Assembly: GCA_903887095.1 (NCBI GenBank)
Contig: CAISOQ010000020.1
Location: 1 to 5,260, forward strand
Direction: 5' to 3'
Source of the DNA: an uncultured Flavobacteriia bacterium
GTDB taxonomy: Bacteria; Bacteroidota; Bacteroidia; Flavobacteriales_D; Crocinitomicaceae
Length of the DNA: 5,260 bases
Part shown: piece by piece, positions 1 to 5,260 of the stretch
Layout: every line of letters begins with the position of its first letter
How positions within the stretch are numbered: the first letter of the stretch is position 1
Program-made: the position numbers and the translations under genes
Notes under the pieces: generated by a model
The model's input: the letters and a program-made list of their open reading frames with translations, nothing else
What the model was told of the DNA's origin: nothing
The model's database searches: none

Positions 1-896
1 ATTTCAATGATTGTTTCAAGGCAATCTGCAACAAAAGCAGGACTAAATACAAGTAATTTTTTTGCTCCTTTCTTCCCCCACTCTTCTACGACTTTATCAG
101 AAAAAGGCGTTAACCATTTTTTATCTAATCGTGATTGAAAACATACTGTATATTTCTCTTCAGGCATCTGTAATTTTTCAGCAATCAGTCGAGTGGTTGC
201 ATACGATGTCGCCTTGTAACAAAATTTATTCTCATCGTTCATTTCCGTTTCACAAGGCTGATCTGAACAAAGATCTGAACCATCATAAACTTTATCAACT
301 TGTCGTTCAGGCAATCCGTGATAAGAGAAAAGGACATGATCATATTCTTTCCAATCAAACGATTTCGCACGATCGACAATGGAATCAATGTAACCATCCT
401 TGTCCCAAAATTGACTGATAATTTTAACCTCAGGAATCACCCACCATTTTGAAATGATAGACATCGCTTTTTCAATTGCTGATCCAGATGAAGCACTTGC
501 GTATTGCGGAAATAAAGGTAAAATGATTAACTGATCATAATTTACTTTTCGCATGCGTTCCAAAACACTGTCCATCGAAGGATTTTGATACCTCATGGCC
601 ATTTCAATGGTAACCTCGGTCGCATTGAATCGTTCTTGCACCAATTTTTGAACAGTCTGCGTGTGCGTTAAAAGCGGAGACTTCCCATTTCCATGTTCCC
701 ACAGTTCTTTGTAGATTTTAGCCGATTTTGGCGCTCTAAAAGGAACTATAATTCCATTCACCAAAATTTTTCGAGCCAACCAAGGAATGTCGATCACTCG
801 TCGGTCATTCAAGAACTCTGTTAAGTATGTTCTTACATCACTTGTGGATGGACTATCCGGAGTTCCAAGTTGAATTAAAAGTACGCCTGTTTTCAT
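1..896 (-). CDS. hemH: Ferrochelatase (protoporphyrin/coproporphyrin ferrochelatase), 3' end beyond the window
   Basis: It inserts ferrous iron into a porphyrin at the end of haem synthesis. I translated the strand by hand from ATG 896-894. It stays open for 298 codons to the left edge, so the C-terminus (roughly 40 residues, judged from family length) is missing. The N-terminus MKTGVLLIQLGTPDSP is the classic family opening. SYHGLPER carries the catalytic His (H193). PAFVADCLETIIE near the edge carries the second active-site acidic residue (E294). Cys292 sits where the human enzyme has His341, a change common in bacteria. Between H193 and residue 232 lie C210, C215 and C226, a thinned version of the multi-cysteine segment that binds [2Fe-2S] in some bacterial ferrochelatases. 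The ATG directly follows a TAA (899-897) with no Shine-Dalgarno box. It lies 105 bp downstream of the PBP2-fold gene on the same strand and is probably co-transcribed with it. The identification is firm; the porphyrin substrate cannot be read from this. Confidence 0.97.
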   Translation of the reverse strand, partial: MKTGVLLIQLGTPDSPSTSDVRTYLTEFLNDRRVIDIPWLARKILVNGIIVPFRAPKSAKIYKELWEHGNGKSPLLTHTQTVQKLVQERFNATEVTIEMAMRYQNPSMDSVLERMRKVNYDQLIILPLFPQYASASSGSAIEKAMSIISKWWVIPEVKIISQFWDKDGYIDSIVDRAKSFDWKEYDHVLFSYHGLPERQVDKVYDGSDLCSDQPCETEMNDENKFCYKATSYATTRLIAEKLQMPEEKYTVCFQSRLDKKWLTPFSDKVVEEWGKKGAKKLLVFSPAFVADCLETIIE

Positions 897-983
897 TTAT
901 AAAAGTTCAAAATGTTCAGGTCTCGATAAGTCTCCCTTGGCAGACACTCGACCTGCATTAATTATTGGCCCGCTGAACACCAT
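897..983 (-). CDS. Possible 28-codon small ORF just upstream of hemH
   Basis: The ORF starts at ATG 983-981 and stops at TAA 899-897, so its stop touches the hemH ATG with no spacer and in the same frame. The peptide begins MVFSGPIINAGR and ends SRPEHFELL. It is mixed in composition, not low-complexity, and looks protein-like. I do not recognise it. It could be a short translated leader that delivers ribosomes to hemH, the remnant tail of a lost gene, or chance. An open run of 28 codons is unremarkable on length alone. Its ATG lies at the edge of the apical loop of the hairpin at 968-995. The nearest upstream in-frame stops are at 986-984 and 1004-1002, the latter being the stop of the PBP2-fold gene, so no longer version exists. 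Confidence 0.25.
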   Translation of the reverse strand: MVFSGPIINAGRVSAKGDLSRPEHFELL

Positions 984-995
984 TCAGCTCAGGGC
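968..995 (-). promoter_or_regulatory. Imperfect 10-bp hairpin between the PBP2-fold gene and hemH
   Basis: Read on the minus strand, GCCC (995-992) pairs with GGGC (971-968), and GCTGAA (988-983) pairs with TTCAGC (977-972). A TGA bulge separates the two stem parts and the loop is TGGTG. It begins 6 nt after the stop of the upstream gene. The following bases on that strand are CAATAATTAA rather than a U-tract, so it is a poor intrinsic terminator. A transcript-stabilising or translation-modulating structure between cistrons is possible. Pairing is seen directly; any role is inference. Confidence 0.4.
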
Positions 996-1001
996 ATGTA
1001 T

Positions 1002-1856
1002 TCAAAATAATTTTTTCTGCCAATCCTCAGTTATTGCTTCATCCACAAGATCCAACTTCTTTAGATAGCGAATAGTTTTATCGAAAGCCAGTGGATATTC
1101 TATACCGTCGTAATTCCAATCTGTCTCTATCAACCAATTTTGTACCTGACCAGAACGAAGGTTATAGCGCCATGAAATCACTTCCACAGTATCTTCATCC
1201 GATTTCAATTCTTTCGCCTTTTGATTCACGATTGCGCACATTGTTCTTAGTAAATCGGAATGCTTTTCAAGCACCTCTTCACGAACAGCAATCACAAAAC
1301 ATGGCCACGGGGTAACAACCTCATCGATGTAGCGGCACTTCCCTTGTTCAGTATAAGGAAATGTCGTGTATTTTTCCCATAAAAAAGCTTGTGCCTGATT
1401 GTTTTCGAGAGCCCAAAGTCCACCATAGATATCTCCAACCACATTGAACTTTAACTCTTCTGAATCCCAGCCTTCTTGATTCGCCTTAACAAACGTCATT
1501 AAATGGGAACCAGATCCTTCTCTCGAAATAGCGAATGTTTGCCCCTCCAATTGATCCACAGCATGAATATCAGATTTAAAAGGAACATGGATACCCCATC
1601 TCAATGGCGTTGTAACGTAAACTTGAATGATTTTTGCCTTTAGTCCTTCCAGAATTGCTTTCGTGATGCCTTCAGTTAACAAAACGGCAACATCCAAGGT
1701 ACCTAATTGAAGTCCTTTAATCATTTGACCAGTGCCACCAGTCATATCGCTCCAATGTAATTCTAATCCTGCTTGTCTAAACCTACCCTCCTCAATTGCC
1801 AATCTCCATGGAAGATTAAAATGTTCGGGAACGCCGCCAATCTTTAATCCAATCAT
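1002..1856 (-). CDS. Cytosolic PBP2-fold (NMT1/ThiY-like, Ca3427-like) ligand-binding protein
   Basis: This is a 284-residue protein with the periplasmic-binding-protein type 2 fold, judged from motifs: IGGVPEHFNLPW at residues 6-17, GLELHWSDMTGGTGQM at 30-45, LGTLDVAVLLTEG at 51-63, and ISREGSGSHLM at 110-120. The VPEHF opening recalls the Ca3427-like branch (named from a Candida albicans protein), which is related to the binding proteins of pyrimidine-precursor and sulfonate importers but has no settled ligand. There is no signal peptide or lipobox; the first beta strand starts at residue 3, so the protein should stay in the cytoplasm. ATG 1856-1854 is preferred over GTG 1859-1857 because it overlaps the exporter stop TGA (1858-1856) as TGATG, a typical coupling arrangement. 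No importer permease or ATPase is nearby. Family assignment is good; ligand and reaction are unknown. An enzymatic role is possible, as for the related pyrimidine-synthesis protein THI5. Confidence 0.85.
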   Translation of the reverse strand: MIGLKIGGVPEHFNLPWRLAIEEGRFRQAGLELHWSDMTGGTGQMIKGLQLGTLDVAVLLTEGITKAILEGLKAKIIQVYVTTPLRWGIHVPFKSDIHAVDQLEGQTFAISREGSGSHLMTFVKANQEGWDSEELKFNVVGDIYGGLWALENNQAQAFLWEKYTTFPYTEQGKCRYIDEVVTPWPCFVIAVREEVLEKHSDLLRTMCAIVNQKAKELKSDEDTVEVISWRYNLRSGQVQNWLIETDWNYDGIEYPLAFDKTIRYLKKLDLVDEAITEDWQKKLF

Positions 1857-3628
1857 CACACTTCGTTTTCTTCGTTAAATTGCTTTTGGTATAAATTATG
1901 GTAGTAGCCTTTCAAATTCATTAGTTCGGTGTGTGATCCTATTTCCTTGATCTCACCCTTATCAATCACAACAATTTTATCAGCGCTATGAATTGTCGAT
2001 AATCTGTGTGCGATAACAATTGAGGTTCTCCCCTCTGTCAATTTAGCCGTAGCGCGTTGAATCATTTCTTCGGATTCGCTATCAATGCTTGATGTTGCCT
2101 CATCCAGAATAAGAACATGCGGATTGTAAACACTTGCTCGAATAAAGGCTAAAAGTTGACGCTGACCAACAGATAGCACACCACCCCTCTCGCCTATTTG
2201 ATAGTCGTAACCTCCAGGAAGTCTCTCAATAAAATCATGCGCCCCAACCTCCTTTGCTGCAGCAATTACTTGTTCTCTAGATATTTCAGGGTCACCTAAC
2301 GTAATATTGTTGTGCACAGTGTCTGAAAACAAGAATACATCTTGTAATACAACAGCAATATTCTTTCTCAAGTTAGCCAATTGAATTGCTTTCAGATTCG
2401 TTGAACCAATAAATATTTCTCCTTTTTGGTATTCATAAAATCTTCCCAACAAATTGATTACCGTAGATTTTCCGGCACCAGTGGCGCCCACAAATGCTAC
2501 AGTTTCTCCTCTATTGATTTTTAAACTGAAATCTTTTAAAACCCAATTTTCATCTTCGTAAGCAAAGAATACATTTTCAAAAGAAATTGATTGGTCAAAA
2601 TCACAATTCTTAATTGTACCCGTATCTTGCACATCTTCCATGAGGTCCAATGTTTCAAAAACACGTTCTGCCCTTACAGTACCGCGTTGAAGGATATTAA
2701 ATTTATCTGCTAACTGACGAATTGGTCGGTAGAGCATCTGCACCCACAATGTGAAAGAAATAATTTGGCCGTACATCAATTTTATTTCAGCATCCGTTTT
2801 TCCTTCTGCCTTCAATGCTCCCCAAACCAATAGTAAGGCGATAGACAAAGAACTCAACAACTCGACAACAGGAAAAAATATAGAGTTTGCCCAAACAGCA
2901 TTAATATGTGCTTGGCGATGACCTTTATTGATTTCCTTGAATTCGTCAAATTCTCTTTCCTGGCGGTTAAATAATTGCACAACGGCCATTCCGGTTAAGT
3001 GCTCTTGAACAAAAGTGTTTAATTTATTAACTTGAACTCTTTCCAATTGAAAAGAACTTCGCATCGCACGCGCAAAAATTCGTGTTGCCAATATTAACAA
3101 TGGAATTGGGACAACAGTCATTAATGTCAGTTGCCAATTCGTAGCAAGCATCATTGAAATAACAGCAATTAAGGAAAGTAAATCACCTGCAATCTCCATT
3201 AAACCAGCTGAAAAAACTTCCGTAATTGCCTCCAAGTCAGAAACAACTCTTGTAACGAGAGAACCAATCGGAGTTTTATCGAAATAGCGCATCCGAAAAC
3301 TAAGCATGTGTCCGAATAGCTTTTGTCGAATATCATTGATAACAGATTGAGCTAGTAAATTAGAAAAGTAGGAATTAGCAAATTGCAGAGCAGCTTCACC
3401 AAGAAGCATCGCAGCGACTATTCCAGACCAAAAAAGAAGCAACTCACCATCTTGACCCTGAACAATATACTTATTCACCATTTCACCGATCAGCATTGGT
3501 CGCAATGGTCCAAGCACAGCCAATGAGAGGGTGCAAAAAACAGCTACAAAAAAAAGAGTCTTGTAGGATTTCACATGGCCAATCAGCCTTTTAAAAATCG
3601 AAATATTTATACTTGCTTTTTCCGACAC
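1856..3628 (-). CDS. Type I ABC exporter half-transporter (fused membrane and ATPase domains)
   Basis: This 590-residue protein has the layout of an MsbA/LmrA/MdlB-type exporter. An N-terminal six-helix membrane domain covers roughly residues 25-310, with clear hydrophobic stretches near 25-45, 64-82, 145-185 and 248-300. The nucleotide-binding domain follows from about 348. Visible motifs are Walker A GATGAGKST (381-389), Q-loop Q429 in VVLQDVFLF, signature LSVGQ (485-489; Val in place of the usual first Gly), Walker B VLILDE (505-510) with catalytic E510, and H-loop H541. All catalytic residues are present, so it can work as a homodimer or as one half of a heterodimer; no partner is in the window. 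The substrate (drug, lipid or peptide) cannot be told. The start is GTG 3628-3626: an in-frame stop lies 9 nt upstream (3640-3638) and the next internal Met is M45, inside the first helix. It is divergent from upp and translationally coupled to the PBP2-fold gene downstream. Confidence 0.95.
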   Translation of the reverse strand: MSEKASINISIFKRLIGHVKSYKTLFFVAVFCTLSLAVLGPLRPMLIGEMVNKYIVQGQDGELLLFWSGIVAAMLLGEAALQFANSYFSNLLAQSVINDIRQKLFGHMLSFRMRYFDKTPIGSLVTRVVSDLEAITEVFSAGLMEIAGDLLSLIAVISMMLATNWQLTLMTVVPIPLLILATRIFARAMRSSFQLERVQVNKLNTFVQEHLTGMAVVQLFNRQEREFDEFKEINKGHRQAHINAVWANSIFFPVVELLSSLSIALLLVWGALKAEGKTDAEIKLMYGQIISFTLWVQMLYRPIRQLADKFNILQRGTVRAERVFETLDLMEDVQDTGTIKNCDFDQSISFENVFFAYEDENWVLKDFSLKINRGETVAFVGATGAGKSTVINLLGRFYEYQKGEIFIGSTNLKAIQLANLRKNIAVVLQDVFLFSDTVHNNITLGDPEISREQVIAAAKEVGAHDFIERLPGGYDYQIGERGGVLSVGQRQLLAFIRASVYNPHVLILDEATSSIDSESEEMIQRATAKLTEGRTSIVIAHRLSTIHSADKIVVIDKGEIKEIGSHTELMNLKGYYHNLYQKQFNEENEV

Positions 3629-3632
3629 GTGG

Positions 3633-3640
3633 CAAATTTA
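3633..3640 (-). promoter_or_regulatory. Candidate Bacteroidota -7 element (TAAATTTG) for the exporter operon
   Basis: The minus strand reads TAAATTTG, an exact match to TAnnTTTG, ending 4 nt before the exporter GTG. If used, transcription would begin almost at the start codon. No convincing TTTG-type -33 box lies 19-21 nt upstream (that stretch reads close to GGTGG), which lowers confidence. Confidence 0.3.
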
Positions 3641-3649
3641 CCGAAATTT
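3634..3649. repeat. Paired AAATTT half-sites with one-turn spacing
   Basis: AAATTT occurs at 3634-3639 and again at 3644-3649, 10 bp centre to centre. Each copy is itself palindromic, so the pair is both direct and inverted. The pair covers the candidate -7 element of the exporter operon in the divergent intergenic region, a place where an operator might sit. In AT-rich DNA this can also occur by chance. Confidence 0.25.
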
Positions 3650-3726
3650 CAAGGGCGACCACCTCGAGATTCCTACTTTTCACATTATTTACAATCAGAA
3701 AGCAGTATTGTTTTTCTAAATTCCAT

Positions 3727-3734
3727 TACTTTTA
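3727..3734 (+). promoter_or_regulatory. Weak candidate -7 element (TACTTTTA) for upp
   Basis: TACTTTTA matches TAnnTTTG at all but the last base and ends 16 nt before the upp ATG. A TTG lies upstream at 3708-3710, but the 16-nt gap is shorter than the usual 19-21. This is the best candidate seen for the rightward transcript, and it is weak. Confidence 0.2.
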
Positions 3735-3750
3735 TGTAAACACTCTTGAT

Positions 3751-4398
3751 ATGGTACACAATCTTTCCAATGCCCATTCAATTTTCAGCACTTTTCTCGG
3801 TGAGATTCGTGATGTTGAAATCCAAAAAGATGCTATGCGTTTCAGAAGAAATATGGAGCGAATTTCAGAAATAATGGCTTATGAAATTTCCAAATCCCTG
3901 CAGTTTGAAAACAAAGATGTAATAACTCCACTTGGGACAGCAAATGTGCCTTTTCTTGATAATCAACCCGTATTAGCTACAATTCTGAGGGCAGGACTCT
4001 CTATGCATCAAGGATTTTTAAACTACTTCGACAAGGCGGAAAGTGCTTTTGTTTCAGCCTATCGAAAACATAAGAATGCTGAAGATTTTGATATTGAAGT
4101 AGAATACCTTGCCTCACCCTCACTTGACAAAAAAACGGTGATAATCAGTGATCCTATGTTGGCAACTGGAAATTCCATGGTGATGGTGCACAAAGCCCTA
4201 TTGCGACAAGGTAAACCCGCTAAAATTATTATTGCTTCAGCAATCGCAACACCAGATGCGTTGGAATTAGTGAAAAATCATTTTCCTGAGAATACAGAAA
4301 TTTGGGTGGGTGCAATAGACACAGAATTAACTGCACAAAGCTATATCGTTCCTGGACTGGGAGACGCAGGAGATTTAGCTTATGGAGTAAAATGTTAA
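3751..4398 (+). CDS. upp: Uracil phosphoribosyltransferase
   Basis: It catalyses uracil + PRPP to UMP + diphosphate, the direct salvage route for uracil, in the cytoplasm. From ATG 3751 the product is 215 residues, the usual family length. Diagnostic segments are TILRAGLSMHQGF (77-89), the PRPP loop IISDPMLATGNSM (131-143; family form DPMLATGGS, here Asn for the second Gly), and the C-terminal uracil-binding segment YIVPGLGDAGDLAYGVK (198-214). The frame is open further upstream, to a TTG at 3613, but those 46 codons overlap the exporter start, have no family counterpart and show no protein-like pattern, so ATG 3751 is chosen. The upstream sequence is A/T-rich with no Shine-Dalgarno box. It is the first gene of the rightward group, followed after 10 nt by the membrane-protein gene, and probably co-transcribed with it. 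Confidence 0.97.
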   Translation: MVHNLSNAHSIFSTFLGEIRDVEIQKDAMRFRRNMERISEIMAYEISKSLQFENKDVITPLGTANVPFLDNQPVLATILRAGLSMHQGFLNYFDKAESAFVSAYRKHKNAEDFDIEVEYLASPSLDKKTVIISDPMLATGNSMVMVHKALLRQGKPAKIIIASAIATPDALELVKNHFPENTEIWVGAIDTELTAQSYIVPGLGDAGDLAYGVKC

Positions 4399-4408
4399 AA
4401 ATCAAAAA

Positions 4409-4873
4409 ATGAACTGGGGCATACTAACATCCATTTTTATTTTGGCAACGGTCAAGTTTATGTTTGCCCCTTTCACTGGCTATGCTTCAGGATTGTCATT
4501 TTGGGAAACATTCTTCACAAGTATTGCAGGGGGCAGTTTTAGTGCTACAATTTTTTTCTTTTTCAGTGAATTGATAATGTCAATTTCTCACAAACGAAAA
4601 ATCAAAAATGAGGAGCGAGCAATTTCCGAATCAAAAATTTTGAAGAAAAAGAAAAAATTTACGAAAACAAATCGCGCCATTATCCGCGTAAAACGCACGC
4701 TTGGTATTTATGGGATTTGTTTTTGGGCACCATTCTTCCTTTCTGTGCCTATTGGCAGCATTATCGTGGCTAAATTTTATGGCAAGCAACGAGAAGCTTT
4801 TCCATTAATTATAGTTGGCATGTTCCTGAATGCATTTCTCATGACTTCTTTATCTTACCTGCTGCTCCATTAA
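4409..4873 (+). CDS. Small four-helix membrane protein, function unknown
   Basis: This 154-residue protein has hydrophobic stretches at about 4-22, 33-58, 99-122 and 131-153. A strongly basic, Lys-rich loop (about 61-96, including a run of five Lys near 79-83) lies between helices 2 and 3 and would be cytoplasmic by the positive-inside rule. Conserved-looking elements are KFMFAPFTGY near the start (16-25), FTKTNRAIIRVKRTLG before helix 3 and PFFLSVPIGSIIVAKFYG (108-125). The Gly/Pro-rich helix 3 with PIGS is reminiscent of the COG2426 'small multidrug export' family, but that resemblance is weak and its function is unproven. ATG 4409 lies 10 nt after upp and is preceded by an A-rich stretch. 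Its stop TAA (4871-4873) abuts the next ATG, so all three rightward genes are probably one operon. I see no catalytic motif, and no transport function should be assumed. Confidence 0.85.
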   Translation: MNWGILTSIFILATVKFMFAPFTGYASGLSFWETFFTSIAGGSFSATIFFFFSELIMSISHKRKIKNEERAISESKILKKKKKFTKTNRAIIRVKRTLGIYGICFWAPFFLSVPIGSIIVAKFYGKQREAFPLIIVGMFLNAFLMTSLSYLLLH

Positions 4874-5260
4874 ATGCAAAGACATTTATTTTTCGACCTT
4901 GACCGCACATTATGGGATTTTGAAAAGAATTCAGAATCGGCATTGCGGCAACTTTTTACAGAACTCGGATTAAACCAGCAGATTAGTGACTTCGAAGATT
5001 TCCATTCGGAGTACAAGCAACAAAACGCAACACTGTGGCGCAAATATGGAAAAGGTGAAATCAAAAAAGAATTTCTTCGTTCTGAAAGATTTAGAGCAAC
5101 ACTCGATTATTTTCAAATAGAAGACAATCCGTTAGTTGAACGATTAAGTGATGGATACGTAGAAATATCACCAAGACAAACACACTTATTTCCTGATGCA
5201 ATTGAAACATTGGAAACATTATCCAATGAAGGATATAGATTGCATATTATCACCAATGGA
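4874..5260 (+). CDS. HAD-superfamily YjjG-like pyrimidine nucleotidase, N-terminal 129 residues
   Basis: I translated this by hand from ATG 4874. It stays open to the right edge, so about half the protein is seen (family length about 225-230). HAD motif I is FFDLDRTLWD with nucleophile D8 and acid/base D10; Arg11 replaces the usual Gly of DxDGT. Motif II is IITNG with Thr127, ending exactly at the window edge. The helical stretch between, with FEKNS and LFPDAIETLETL, fits the alpha-helical C1 cap of the YjjG (TIGR02254-like) group, which dephosphorylates (d)UMP, dTMP and non-canonical pyrimidine nucleotides. Motifs III and IV lie outside the window. Its ATG directly follows the stop of the membrane-protein gene. 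Placement behind upp supports a pyrimidine role. Subfamily is likely, not certain; another HAD IA phosphatase is the alternative. Confidence 0.88.
   Translation, partial: MQRHLFFDLDRTLWDFEKNSESALRQLFTELGLNQQISDFEDFHSEYKQQNATLWRKYGKGEIKKEFLRSERFRATLDYFQIEDNPLVERLSDGYVEISPRQTHLFPDAIETLETLSNEGYRLHIITNG

Noticed and set aside
62..418. 118-codon open frame on the plus strand
   Set aside because: It lies antisense inside hemH, which has unmistakable motifs on the other strand; the product has no recognisable pattern.
968..995. Hairpin read as an intrinsic terminator
   Set aside because: No U-tract follows on the minus strand, and a 3-nt bulge interrupts the stem; listed as a structure of unknown role.
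1091..1315. 74-codon open frame on the plus strand
   Set aside because: Antisense to the PBP2-fold gene; no recognisable features.
1857..1859. GTG as start of the PBP2-fold gene
   Set aside because: The adjacent in-frame ATG at 1856-1854 forms the usual TGATG overlap and is the stronger start; the difference is one residue.
3734..3739. ATG-TAA minimal upstream ORF before upp
   Set aside because: Six bases in an AT-rich leader are expected by chance, and it lies next to the candidate promoter.
3613..3750. 46-codon N-terminal extension of upp from TTG 3613
   Set aside because: UPRT needs no such extension, the sequence is not protein-like, and it overlaps the start of the divergent exporter.
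4630..4670. A-rich tract in the membrane-protein gene as a programmed frameshift site
   Set aside because: The tract simply encodes a Lys-rich loop and the original frame continues with good helices to the stop; no alternative frame product is visible.
4870..5064. 64-codon open frame on the minus strand
   Set aside because: Antisense to the start of the HAD gene, whose motif I is clear.

Overview
The window reads as chromosomal DNA of a Bacteroidota bacterium, probably from the Flavobacteriia side. The evidence is AT-rich sequence, start codons preceded by A/T-rich stretches with no Shine-Dalgarno purine box, one exact match to the Bacteroidota -7 promoter element (TAnnTTTG), and protein signatures of that group, such as the UPRT C-terminus GLGDAGDLAYG and the YjjG-like N-terminus DLDRTLWDFEKNS. 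No database was searched, so this assignment rests on motif recognition.

Layout: two sets of genes diverge from an approximately 122-bp intergenic region (3629-3750). Reading leftwards on the minus strand are a type I ABC exporter half-transporter (1856-3628), a cytosolic protein with a substrate-binding (PBP2) fold whose ATG overlaps the exporter stop as TGATG (1002-1856), a 105-bp gap holding a hairpin and a possible 28-codon ORF, and ferrochelatase hemH (896 leftwards, cut by the window edge). Reading rightwards on the plus strand are uracil phosphoribosyltransferase upp (3751-4398), a four-helix membrane protein of unknown function (4409-4873), and the N-terminal part of a YjjG-like HAD nucleotidase (4874 to the right edge). 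Spacing on the plus strand is 10 nt and then 0 nt, which suggests one transcript.

How the genes may work together: the right-hand group links uracil salvage (uracil + PRPP to UMP) with a pyrimidine-nucleotide phosphatase family often assigned to house-cleaning, with an uncharacterised membrane protein between them. The left-hand group couples an efflux-type ABC protein to a soluble ligand-binding fold of unknown ligand, followed by the last step of haem synthesis. A shared function there is inference only. Most of the window is ordinary housekeeping. The items most worth checking are the exporter/soluble-binding-protein coupling, the in-frame mini-ORF that abuts hemH, the partial loss of a known Fe-S cysteine pattern in HemH, and the promoter-like element almost touching the exporter GTG start. 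I saw no mobile element, CRISPR array, tRNA or rRNA.
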